Part shown: positions 25,601-33,800 of the stretch, in pieces | How positions within the stretch are numbered: the stretch's first letter is position 1 | Layout: every line of letters starts with the position of its first letter | The notes under the pieces: generated by a model | Databases searched by the model: none | What the model saw: only the letters and a program-made list of their open reading frames with translations | Told to the model about the DNA's origin: nothing | Translations under genes and position numbers: made by a program | Source: Mesorhizobium sp. M9A.F.Ca.ET.002.03.1.2 | Lineage (GTDB): Bacteria > Pseudomonadota > Alphaproteobacteria > Rhizobiales > Rhizobiaceae | Length of the DNA stretch: 64,000 nucleotides | Direction: 5' to 3' | Assembly: GCF_003952365.1 (NCBI RefSeq) | Contig: NZ_CP034443.1 | Location: 5,573,001-5,637,000 of the forward strand

Positions 25601-28600
25601 GATGCCTTCGACCTTGGTAAAATTCGTTGCGGCCGAAGGCAGCGTCGCTGAGATATCGAGCTTTGGCTGCGTGCCCTGCCCCGCGGCCTTGACGGACAGC
25701 GCCTGCAGCTCGAGCTTGATCGGGCTTTCGCTGCTGCCGAGCGCCAGCGGCAGGCTCGGGCCGGTCGAAGCCAGGTCGAGCGTAAAATCGCTGACGCCGA
25801 TCGGATTGATGGTGCCGGCCGCCTTGCCGGAAACCTTGTCACCGGCAAGCGTCGCCTGGTCGATGGCAATGCCGCCGGCGGACGAGAAACTGCCTGCCGC
25901 ATCAAGATTGAACGGCCCGAGTCCCGCCTGGCGGGTCTGGCTGGTCTCGGCGCCGTTGAGCTGCGTGTTGAAACGAATGTCGGGGGCAGCCGATGAACCG
26001 GTGATCCGCGCCGTTCCGCCGAGCGTGCCCGCGGCGTCCAGCCCGGGCGAAAAATCATTGGCAAGGGCGGCCGGCAACGCGGAAAACTCTGCCGCGAGGT
26101 CGAGCGTCTGGCCGGCGGTGCCGGACACGGCCACTGATCCGCCGCCGACGTCGAGCACCAGTCTGTCGATGCTGGTCGCGCCATTGGCGATGCTTAAGCT
26201 CGACGGCTGCGCGATCGCTGCCTTGATGCCGCGGACGGTCGCCTCTCCCGAGGCGATCTCGACGCTTGTCGTGCCGTCCGCGATCTTCACCCGGCCTGCA
26301 GCCTTGGCCGGAATGCCGGCGACAGTGGCGCCGCCGGCAAACCCGGTCCAATCGCCATCGCGCTTCAAGTCGACGCCGATGCCGCTGATCACGGTGGTCC
26401 CCGATGTGACGTTATCGGCCTTTATCGTGCCGGAGATCGCCGGGCCTTTGAGATAATTGGCGACCAGCGCATTGACGGCGATGGTCTTCGCCGCCAGATC
26501 GCCGCGCGAAATCGAGGCGCTCGTCATATCGATGGCGACCGCCGGCGCGCCACCATCATTCGAGAGGCGGATGCTGCCTTGCACGTCGCCCGCCGCCGTC
26601 TGCCCGGCAAGCGCGGCCAGCGGGCCGATATCGGGCGCGTCGAGCGTCAGCGTGCCGAGCGGCAGCAAGCTGTCGTCGAGAACGAGGTCACCCGAGACCT
26701 TGTTGTCGGCGAGCGACAGGCTAAGCCCGTTGAGGGAACGCCTTCCGTCGCTCGTGACCAATGATGCCCGAAGATCGAGCGGTTGATCGTTCACGGACCC
26801 GGTCAGTGAGACATCGGCGGCCGGATTGGCGATGTCGGCCTTGCCGGTCGCCGACAGCTTGATCTGCTTTACCGTGCGGCCCGACGCCGTCAGGCTGTCG
26901 CTGTCGGCCGAGACCGAGAAATCCGGCGCCGAGCGGGCGCCGTTCGCCGACAGCGCGAAATCGACGGCCCCGCCGACCGGTACGCCAACCATGGGCGACA
27001 GCACCGAAACGTCGCCGAGCGTGCCCTTGATGTCGGCCTGGATGTCGGTGCCCGTCGCGCTGGCGGTGCCGCTGGCGCTAAGCGAGCCGGAAGTGAATTG
27101 CAGCGCATTGGCGGCAAAGGAACCTTGCGGGTCACGGGTCGCGGTCGCCGAGAATGTCACGCGTTCGCCGAGAACCGAGCGGATCTGCGGCGGCAGCGCC
27201 GTCGACACGGCATCGGCGTTCATCTTCAGCGTCATCGCCAGATCGGCCAGCGTCACCTTGGCCGTCACCGAGGCATTGAGCGCGTCGCTGCGCAGCGTGC
27301 CTTGATCGAGGACAATCTCGTCCTTGCTGACCGACCCTGCGAGAGCCGCGGTCACCCTGCCGGTCACCAGCGGCGCCAGTGTCGCCACGTCGGTGTTCAG
27401 GCCACCGGCTATAAGCTTGATGGTGACTGGCCCGCTGCGGTCCTGGATGTCGAAGCCGTCGGAATGGATTTCAGCCGACAGATCGTCCAGCCGCGTGCCG
27501 CCCGCCACCACCGAGACCAGCGACGCGCCAATGTCGACGATCGGCGCCTTGCCGCCGCCGAACGCGCGCGCCGTGGCGCCTGTGATCGCGACGGTCACCG
27601 GCTGCGCCGCAGTACCGACGCTGAGCACGATCGGCGGACCCTTGGCGGCGAGCTCCACCGAAAGGTCGCTGGCGCCGTTGGGGTCGACAATACCGGCGGC
27701 GGTGCCATGCACGGCATCGCTGTCGATGCTGGCGCGCTCGACATCGACGCCGCCCGCGTCGATCGCGGTTCCGGCGAGGTCGAAGCTGGTCTTGCCCGCA
27801 AACAAGGGTTTCAGATTGTCGGGCATGAAGCGCTGGAAGTCGCCATCGCCCTTGGCCTCTATCATGTTGCCCTTGTCGGTGAGTTGATGACGGCCGGTGA
27901 GCTGGGTGACGATCTGGCCGTCGACAACGAAGGTGCCGATACCGCTCCAGTTGGCGACCGGCCCCGTGCCCGAGACGACGATGTCGACCGGCGGCGCATC
28001 GGGCAAACTGAGCAGGTTGGCGATGATGCCGTCGGCCGGCTCCGATGCCTTCAGATCGAGGTCGAGCTTATTGTCGGCGGGCGCGAAATGGATGTTGGCG
28101 TCGACCGTGCCTTGCTTGCCGTCGTGGCGGGTGATGTTGAGGTTCGTTTCGACCGCCAATGGCGCCGCGTCGGCCTTGAACGAGCCCTTGGCCGCGAGTT
28201 CGGCGATGCCGCTGCCGGCCAGCGCCTGCCCGAGCGCGATTTCGGGCAGGTCGATCTGCTTGATGTCGAGCGACACCGGCAGCGTGGTGGCGCCACCTTG
28301 GCTCGGCTGCGTGCCGGCCACCGGCAGCCGCGCCAGTTCGATGCGATCGGCGGCGATGCGGCCGGCGCTGAAATTTTTCGACAGAAGCGCCAGCGGCGAC
28401 CAGTCGACGGCCACTTTGCGCGCCACCAGCCAGGCGCCCTGGCGATCTTCCAGCACCACATGATCGAGCCTCAGCGCGCCGGACCAGATGCCATCGATGC
28501 CGCTGACCGTGACCTTCTGGCCATCGGTTGACGCCATGGTCGAGATGATGCCGGCGAGATTGTCGCGGCCGCGCTCGGTCTTGGTCAGCACGACGAGCGC

Positions 28601-28672
28601 GCCGACCACCGCCGCCACCACGACGAGCAGCGTGTAAAGGACAATGCGGAGGATGCGCTTGAACATTGTCAT
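22622..28672 (-). CDS. tamB: Translocation and assembly module TamB, with internal duplication
   Basis: 2016-residue inner-membrane-anchored periplasmic protein, clearly longer than E. coli TamB (about 1260). One N-terminal helix (RILRIVLYTLLVVVAAVVGALVVL) is followed by a long repetitive beta-rich body. The conserved C-terminal DUF490 domain (about the last 350 residues) contains LTFTEGTVGFSGSLVPYLNLTA and ends in an aromatic YEREY. Two successive blocks of about 620 residues are alike: for example VDLKRDGDWTGFAGGATV and VDLKRDGDWTGFSGGATV, and FSPGLDAAGTLGG and FSPGLDAAGSISG. TamB works with TamA in outer-membrane protein or phospholipid delivery. Its start overlaps the tamA stop as TGATG. 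Confidence 0.92.
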   Translation of the reverse strand: MTMFKRILRIVLYTLLVVVAAVVGALVVLTKTERGRDNLAGIISTMASTDGQKVTVSGIDGIWSGALRLDHVVLEDRQGAWLVARKVAVDWSPLALLSKNFSAGRIAADRIELARLPVAGTQPSQGGATTLPVSLDIKQIDLPEIALGQALAGSGIAELAAKGSFKADAAPLAVETNLNITRHDGKQGTVDANIHFAPADNKLDLDLKASEPADGIIANLLSLPDAPPVDIVVSGTGPVANWSGIGTFVVDGQIVTQLTGRHQLTDKGNMIEAKGDGDFQRFMPDNLKPLFAGKTSFDLAGTAIDAGGVDVERASIDSDAVHGTAAGIVDPNGASDLSVELAAKGPPIVLSVGTAAQPVTVAITGATARAFGGGKAPIVDIGASLVSVVAGGTRLDDLSAEIHSDGFDIQDRSGPVTIKLIAGGLNTDVATLAPLVTGRVTAALAGSVSKDEIVLDQGTLRSDALNASVTAKVTLADLAMTLKMNADAVSTALPPQIRSVLGERVTFSATATRDPQGSFAANALQFTSGSLSASGTASATGTDIQADIKGTLGDVSVLSPMVGVPVGGAVDFALSANGARSAPDFSVSADSDSLTASGRTVKQIKLSATGKADIANPAADVSLTGSVNDQPLDLRASLVTSDGRRSLNGLSLSLADNKVSGDLVLDDSLLPLGTLTLDAPDIGPLAALAGQTAAGDVQGSIRLSNDGGAPAVAIDMTSASISRGDLAAKTIAVNALVANYLKGPAISGTIKADNVTSGTTVISGIGVDLKRDGDWTGFAGGATVAGIPAKAAGRVKIADGTTSVEIASGEATVRGIKAAIAQPSSLSIANGATSIDRLVLDVGGGSVAVSGTAGQTLDLAAEFSALPAALANDFSPGLDAAGTLGGTARITGSSAAPDIRFNTQLNGAETSQTRQAGLGPFNLDAAGSFSSAGGIAIDQATLAGDKVSGKAAGTINPIGVSDFTLDLASTGPSLPLALGSSESPIKLELQALSVKAAGQGTQPKLDISATLPSAATNFTKVEGITLALHSDAFDVKGRTGPISGTVTADKIGLDNPTIAPLIAGKITAKVAGSLAADTIVIDSGSVTGDALNTGFNGKVSLADGAIDLNLRADAASAALPAAARGVLAERTELSAALKRDANGNVTANAIRLVSGALTADGQASLADNKLAADIKGALADISLLSGDAKGAIAFALNAQGPSTAPDLSLTVNSDRLSIAEREITRLKLTATGKADAANPAANVQLTGNVAGQALQGSAVLATSDGKRSIDGLLLSLGQNRVSGDLALDDAFVPEGTVALDLPDIGPLAALALEKAEGDVRGTIVFSKTGNAPNVAVKASTASISRGDVSAKTVTIDALIANYLAAPVISGKIRADSVTSGDTVIRGIDVDLKRDGDWTGFSGGATVKDIPAKAAGRVRIANGTTTIELASGEATMRGIKAAIAQASTITIANGTTSLERLVLNLGGGTATVSGKVGQALDLNAALARVPISLANSFSPGLDAAGSISGTVKVTGAPANPAVAFNIDAAGVETSQTRGAGFGGMGVSSSGTYSGNKLAFDADISDGAGLGLKGGGAVTTSGAPTLDLDFSGKVPFAFLTRTLAAQGLSLSGTANVDVQVRGPATSPVISGTVGTSGARLVDARSGLAINDIAADVAIGGGVARISRLTGTLSTRGSLSVSGTVGINPAQGFPADLSVKLVDGRYTDGRVVTANLGGDLTVKGPLASAPVISGTINLAKTVITVPEKLPGSLAALDVKHKNAPRAVRAQDKALHPATASGGSGGSGLNLDVTVNAPSQIFIQGRGLDAEFGGSLRLTGPAASPQAVGTFTLQRGRLSILGKRLTFTEGTVGFSGSLVPYLNLTATSTTSSATVTIVVSGEATNPKFTFSSVPALPEDEVLAQLIFGRSMSNLSPLQIAQLAEAAGQLAGVGGSTSLLQNLRSAIGVDDLDVTTDDEGGTAVSAGKYLNDRTYVTIQKGDKPGSGRAAIDFNVGRGVKLRGEATDAGEAKGGVFYEREY
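24050..27790 (-). repeat. Tandem intragenic duplication in tamB (two units of about 1.87 kb)
   Basis: Protein comparison shows the segment encoded at about 27790-25925 repeated, in order, by that at about 25925-24050. Shared landmarks include GxGVSDFTLDLAS-like starts, SGDLALDD, LPDIGPLAALA, SASISRGDLAAKT, the VDLKRDGDWTGF stretch and FSPGLDAAG. Boundaries are approximate. Confidence 0.75.
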
Positions 28673-30600
28673 CAGAATGCCTGGCCGATACCGGCATAGA
28701 TGCCGAAACGCGGATCGTCGGGATCGCGGTTGAGCGGCACCGCCGCATCGATGCGCAATGGCCCGAACGGCGTTATATAGCGCAGGCCGACGCCGGCGCC
28801 GACCTTCATGTCGGAAAAATTGGGGAACTCCTCGGTCGAGACCGTGCCGGCATCGACGAACGGCACGACGCCGATCGTGTCGGTGACGGCGATGCGCATC
28901 TCGACCGAGGTCTCGAACAACGAAAGCCCGCCGATCGGCTGGTCGTCGATGTCCTTCGGGCCGATGCCCTGATAGGCATAACCGCGCACCGAACCGCCAC
29001 CGCCGGCATAGAAGCGTCGGTCGGCAGGAACATCCTGAAGGCCGGCGCCGACGATCGAGCCGATGGCGACGCGTTCGGCGAAGACGAACTTCGAAGCCGT
29101 ATCGAGCGACTGATAGGCCGACCCCTCGCCCCTCAGCTTGACGAACGCCGCACCACTCAAAATGTCGTAGCTCGGCTCGACGTAGGCCAGCACCCTGAAT
29201 CCCTTCGTCGGATTCAGCCGGTTGTCGCGGTTGTCGTAGACATATTGCAGCGGAACGCTGGCGATCAGATAGGTGTGCTTGCCGAAGGAATCCTCGATCC
29301 TCGAATAGTCGAGCGCGACTTCCGCGGAAACCGTCTGCTGTTTGTCGAGTTCATAGGACAGACCGGTGTTGCCCTTGACCGAGAAATGGTCGTAGGCGTC
29401 GGGATGCTCGAACACGGTCTTGACGCCGGCGAAGAATTTCGAGGCCGGCCCGACCACGCCCGGCTTTTCGAACATGATGCCGGCATTGTAGTTGAGCTCG
29501 GTCAGGGCGTTGCTGCCGATGCCGCTGATTTTGCCCTCGATGCGCAGCTTTTCGGCACGGCCGAACAGATTGCGGTGGCCCCAATAGCCTTCGAGGCCCA
29601 GCCCCTCGGTGTTGGAGAAGGTGCCGCCAAGACCAAAATAGCGCGGCTTGCGCTCGCTCACCTCGACGCCGATCGGGATGTTGCCGTCGGCGTCGAGACT
29701 GTCGGCCTCTTTCAGCGTCACGCTGTTGAAAACTTCCAGCCCGAGCAGCCGGTCGCGCGCGTCGTCGATCTCCTCGGGCGAATATTGGCGGCCGCGCTTC
29801 AGGCCGGTCATGTATTCGGTGAAATCGCGGTCCACCTTCTCGGTGCCCTCGACGGTGGTGTCGCCGTAGCCGGCAACCGGTCCGGCCGCCACCGTCAGCG
29901 TCACGTCGAGCGTCGAGGTGGCGTGGTCGGCGACGATCTCGCGGCCCGTCACCTTGGCCAGCGGCCTGCCCTCCTCCTTGAGCGCCCGCACGATCGACGC
30001 CTCGGCCTTGAGCACGGCGCCGGAACCGGCATCGCCGCCGGCGATCAATCCGAAATCGGCGCTCGCCAGCCCCGCCGCATCGCCCTCCAGCCTGATGTCG
30101 CCAAGCGTGAATTTCGGCCCGGTCGCAACGTCGATCACCACCGGGATCGGCTGCGGGCCCGAAAATTCGGCATCGGGCGGCAAATCGTCGAGCGGCTTGC
30201 CTTCGATGGTGATGGTGACGACACCCTCGTAGCGGGCGTCCGCGTAAAGTGCGGCGATAAGCTGATCGCGGTCGCCGCGCGCCTTGGCCAGCAGGCCGAG
30301 CGAACCGGCAACCGGACGTTCTTCATCGCCCTTCAGCGCCGAGGCGTTTTCGAGCTTCTTGACGAGATCCTTGTCGGCATCGGGCGCCTCGATCGTCACG
30401 GAATAACGCAGCGGATCGACGATATCGGCGTCTTCGTCCTCCGACGATCCCCACAGCTTGATACCGAAAATCTCGAAAGCCGACGCATTTCCGGTTTCGG
30501 CAACCAATGCAGTCGAGCATAGCAAAGCCAAAAGCAGGGCGTGCGAAAACACACGCCGTGGCGCGGTTCCTCCCGACATCTGCCCTTCATACGCCAACAT
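28672..30600 (-). CDS. tamA: Outer-membrane assembly protein TamA (BamA/Omp85 family)
   Basis: 642-residue outer-membrane barrel protein. A signal peptide (HALLLALLCSTALVAETGNASA) leads to about 250 residues of POTRA-type domains, then a 16-strand Omp85 barrel ending in aromatic GQAF. The barrel has VPADRRFYAGGGGSVRGYAYQ, matching the conserved lid-lock VRGY motif. It partners TamB, which follows with a one-base overlap. The start may be at 30600 or at MSGG (30579); the latter gives a more compact signal peptide. It is divergent from the alpha-2-macroglobulin gene, with a 278-bp gap. Confidence 0.92.
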   Translation of the reverse strand: MLAYEGQMSGGTAPRRVFSHALLLALLCSTALVAETGNASAFEIFGIKLWGSSEDEDADIVDPLRYSVTIEAPDADKDLVKKLENASALKGDEERPVAGSLGLLAKARGDRDQLIAALYADARYEGVVTITIEGKPLDDLPPDAEFSGPQPIPVVIDVATGPKFTLGDIRLEGDAAGLASADFGLIAGGDAGSGAVLKAEASIVRALKEEGRPLAKVTGREIVADHATSTLDVTLTVAAGPVAGYGDTTVEGTEKVDRDFTEYMTGLKRGRQYSPEEIDDARDRLLGLEVFNSVTLKEADSLDADGNIPIGVEVSERKPRYFGLGGTFSNTEGLGLEGYWGHRNLFGRAEKLRIEGKISGIGSNALTELNYNAGIMFEKPGVVGPASKFFAGVKTVFEHPDAYDHFSVKGNTGLSYELDKQQTVSAEVALDYSRIEDSFGKHTYLIASVPLQYVYDNRDNRLNPTKGFRVLAYVEPSYDILSGAAFVKLRGEGSAYQSLDTASKFVFAERVAIGSIVGAGLQDVPADRRFYAGGGGSVRGYAYQGIGPKDIDDQPIGGLSLFETSVEMRIAVTDTIGVVPFVDAGTVSTEEFPNFSDMKVGAGVGLRYITPFGPLRIDAAVPLNRDPDDPRFGIYAGIGQAF

Positions 30601-30878
30601 TACAACTCTACCCTAGCTCCCAAAGCTAAAATTGGAATGAACTTCTGAATTGCTCGTAAAGGAGCCACAATCCAATTGTCTGAAATGGACAGGGCTTGGA
30701 ATTCACACCTTCTGCATCGTCGCAAGAAAGCGTGATCCCTGTCCTATGGAGGTACTACCGGTCATCGGCCGGAAAGGAAACCGTTGGCAGGCGGAACCTG
30801 CCGCGTCCTTGTGTTGACAAGCCTGACTGAAGCTTGAACATGTGTGGACGCAACGTAAGCAGTGTCTGGAGGGGTGTT
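30601..30878. other. Divergent promoter region, tamA / alpha-2-macroglobulin
   Basis: 278 bp that must hold both promoters. A TTGACA box at 30814-30819 and a small inverted repeat GGCAGG-CGGAA-CCTGCC (about 30786-30802) are visible; neither is a strong promoter or operator call. Confidence 0.35.
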
Positions 30879-33800
30879 ATGGCAATGCGCGCGGCTCGTG
30901 GTCTGTCGATTCTGATTCTTCTCTTTTTCGCCTGGGGCAGCAGTGTCGCACAAGCGGCCGAAGCGCGCCGGGTGGTGACATCGGACAATTCCGATTATTT
31001 CGGTTTCGATCTCAGATCCGACCAGAATGTCAGCCTCGACCAGTGCAAGACGGCATGCCTCGGCGATCCTGCCTGCCGCGCCTTCACCTACAACCCCAAA
31101 GCCAAATGGTGTTTTCTCAAATCCGACTATAATGCGCTGAAACCCTTCAACGGCGCTGTCGCCGGCAAGGTCGTCAACATCGATGGCGACCCCGATATCG
31201 GCGCGCCGCCGGACCTCGCCTTCTTCCCCGCCTGGATGGCCGACCAGGCCCAGCAATACCGCAACAGGCTCACGGGCCCGGCCTACACCAAGCCCGCCGA
31301 AGGGCTGGCGGCGCTGCGGGAGGCGGCCGAACAGGCGTCGCAGACCGGCGACCACCGCTCGGCCATGCAGAAATACGAGGCCTTGGTTTCCGTATTGCCC
31401 GACGACGGCCCGCTCTGGTTCGAACTGGCGCGGGAAACGCTCGCCGTGCAGCCGACCGCCAACAGCGCCGAGGCCTCGACCCTGCCGGCAAACGCCACCT
31501 CCGCCGGCTTCAACGCCTACAAGTTGCTGCGCACCACCAAGACGCGCGCCGACGTGCTGGCGCTGCTCGCCGCCGCGCTCGATCGCCGCGACCTCTCCCG
31601 GCCCGCCCTGCAGGCTTACGAAGCGAGCCTCGCGCTGGTCAACTCGCCGGCGGTCAAGGCCGACTATGAGGATTTGAAGGCGCGCAAGGGCTTCCGCGTC
31701 GTCGAGCACACGGTCGAAGCCGACACCAGCGCGCCGCGCATCTGCGCGCAGTTTTCCGAGGATCTGGTCAAGACCGGCGTCGACTATTCGCAATTCGTCA
31801 CCGTCGACAACGCCGCCCCCAAGGGCGTCGAGGCCAAGGACAAGCAGATCTGCGTCGAAGGGCTCGAGCACGGCCAGCATTACGACGTGACCTTCCGCTC
31901 CGGCCTGCCGGCCGCCATCGGCGAGGTGATCACCGCCCCGGTAGTGCTGTCGATCTATGTGCAGGACCGCGCCCCGTCCGCCCGTTTCACCGGCGACAGC
32001 TTCGTGCTGCCTGCCGGCGCGCGCCGCGGTATCCCGGTCGTCACCGTCAACATGAACGCCGCCGAAATGAAGCTCTACCGCATCGGCGACCGCTCGCTGA
32101 CCCAGCTTCTGTCCGGCTACCAGTTCCTGCGCCAGCTTGACGGCTACGACATCTCCAACATTACCGATCAGATGGGCGAGCCGGTCTGGCAAGGCCAGCT
32201 CGACATCGCCGACGACCTGAACAAGGAGGTCACGACGTCCTTCCCGGTCGACGAAGCCCTGCCGCAGCGCAAGCCCGGCGTCTATGTGCTGACCGCACAA
32301 CCGGTCGACGAGAATGGCGACGACGACGAAGACTATGATTCGCGCGCCACGCAATGGTTCGTCGTCTCCGACATCGGCCTGTCGACCTATACCGGACAGG
32401 ATGGATTGAACGTCTTTGCCCGTTCGCTCGGAACCGCCAAGCCGATCGCCGGTGCCGAACTGACGCTGCTCGCCAGGAACAACGAAATCCTCGGCACCGC
32501 GACATCGGACGCGGAAGGCCGAGCCGTCTTCAACCCCGGCCTGACGCGCGGCGAAGGCGGCATGGTGCCGGCCGTGCTGACAGCCAAGCAGGGCGACAGC
32601 GACTTCGTCTTCCTTGACATGGGCCGCGCCGGCTTCGACCTTTCCGATCGCGGCGTCACCGGGCGTCCGGCGCCGGGCGCGCTCGACGTCTATGCCTGGA
32701 CCGAACGCGGCATCTACCGCGCCTCCGAGGACGTCCATGTCGCAGCACTTGCCCGCGATGGCGCCGCCAAGGCGGTCGAGAACCTGCCGCTGACCTTCAT
32801 CTTCACGCGCCCCGACGGCGTCGAGAACCGCCGCATCGTCAGCGACGGCGCATCGGCCGGCGGCCATGCCGTCGACCTGCCGCTCGAACCCAACGCCATG
32901 CGCGGCACCTGGACGGTGGCGATCCACACCGACCCCAAGCAGGCGGCGGTCGCCAGCCAGATGTTCCTGGTCGAGGATTTCGTGCCGGATCGCATCGAGT
33001 TCGACCTCGCCTCCGACAAGCAGGAGATCGCGCAGGGCGAAACCGCCAATGTCACCGTCGACGGCCGCTTCCTTTATGGCGCGCCGGCCGCTGGGCTGGC
33101 GCTCGAAGGCGAGCTGACGCTGTCGACCACCCGCGACTGGGACCGTTTCAAGGGCTATTCCTTCGGCCTCGCCGACGAGCAGTCGGCGGAACCGTCAGTC
33201 ACGCCATTCACCGATCTGCCGGCGGTCGGCGAGGACGGCAAGGCGACCTTCCCGGTTTCCGTCGACCAGTTGCCCTCGACCACCAAGCTCGTCGATGCCA
33301 AGGTTGCAATCAGGATGCGCGAGACCGGCGGCCGCGCCGTCGAGCGCTCGCTCAACATCGGCATCCGGCCGCAGGGCCACATGATCGGCATCCGTCCGGA
33401 TTTCGACGGCGATGAGGTGCCGCAAGGCGGCACGGCGAAGTTCAGCCTGATCGCGGTCGACCCCGACGGCAAGCGCGAGGCGCTGCAAGGCGCACAATGG
33501 TCGCTGGTCAAGGTCGAACGCAATTACCAATGGTACCGTTCGAGCAATTCCTGGAACTATGAGCCGGTCACCTTCACCAAGTCGGTGGCCAACGGACAGG
33601 TCGACATGACCGCCGACGGCGAAGCCACCGTCTCGCTGCCGGTGGACTGGGGCCGCTACCGGCTCGAGATCGAGACATCGGATCCGGAAGGGCCGGCAAC
33701 CAGCTACGAGTTCGACGCCGGCTGGTATGTCAGCTCCACCACCACCGAAACGCCTGACGGCCTCGAGATCGCCCTCGACAAGGACACCTATGCGGCAGGC

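Noticed and set aside
30762..32927. 721-codon minus-strand open frame opposite the alpha-2-macroglobulin gene
   Set aside because: Shadow frame; the plus strand has signal peptide, PAN and MG domains.
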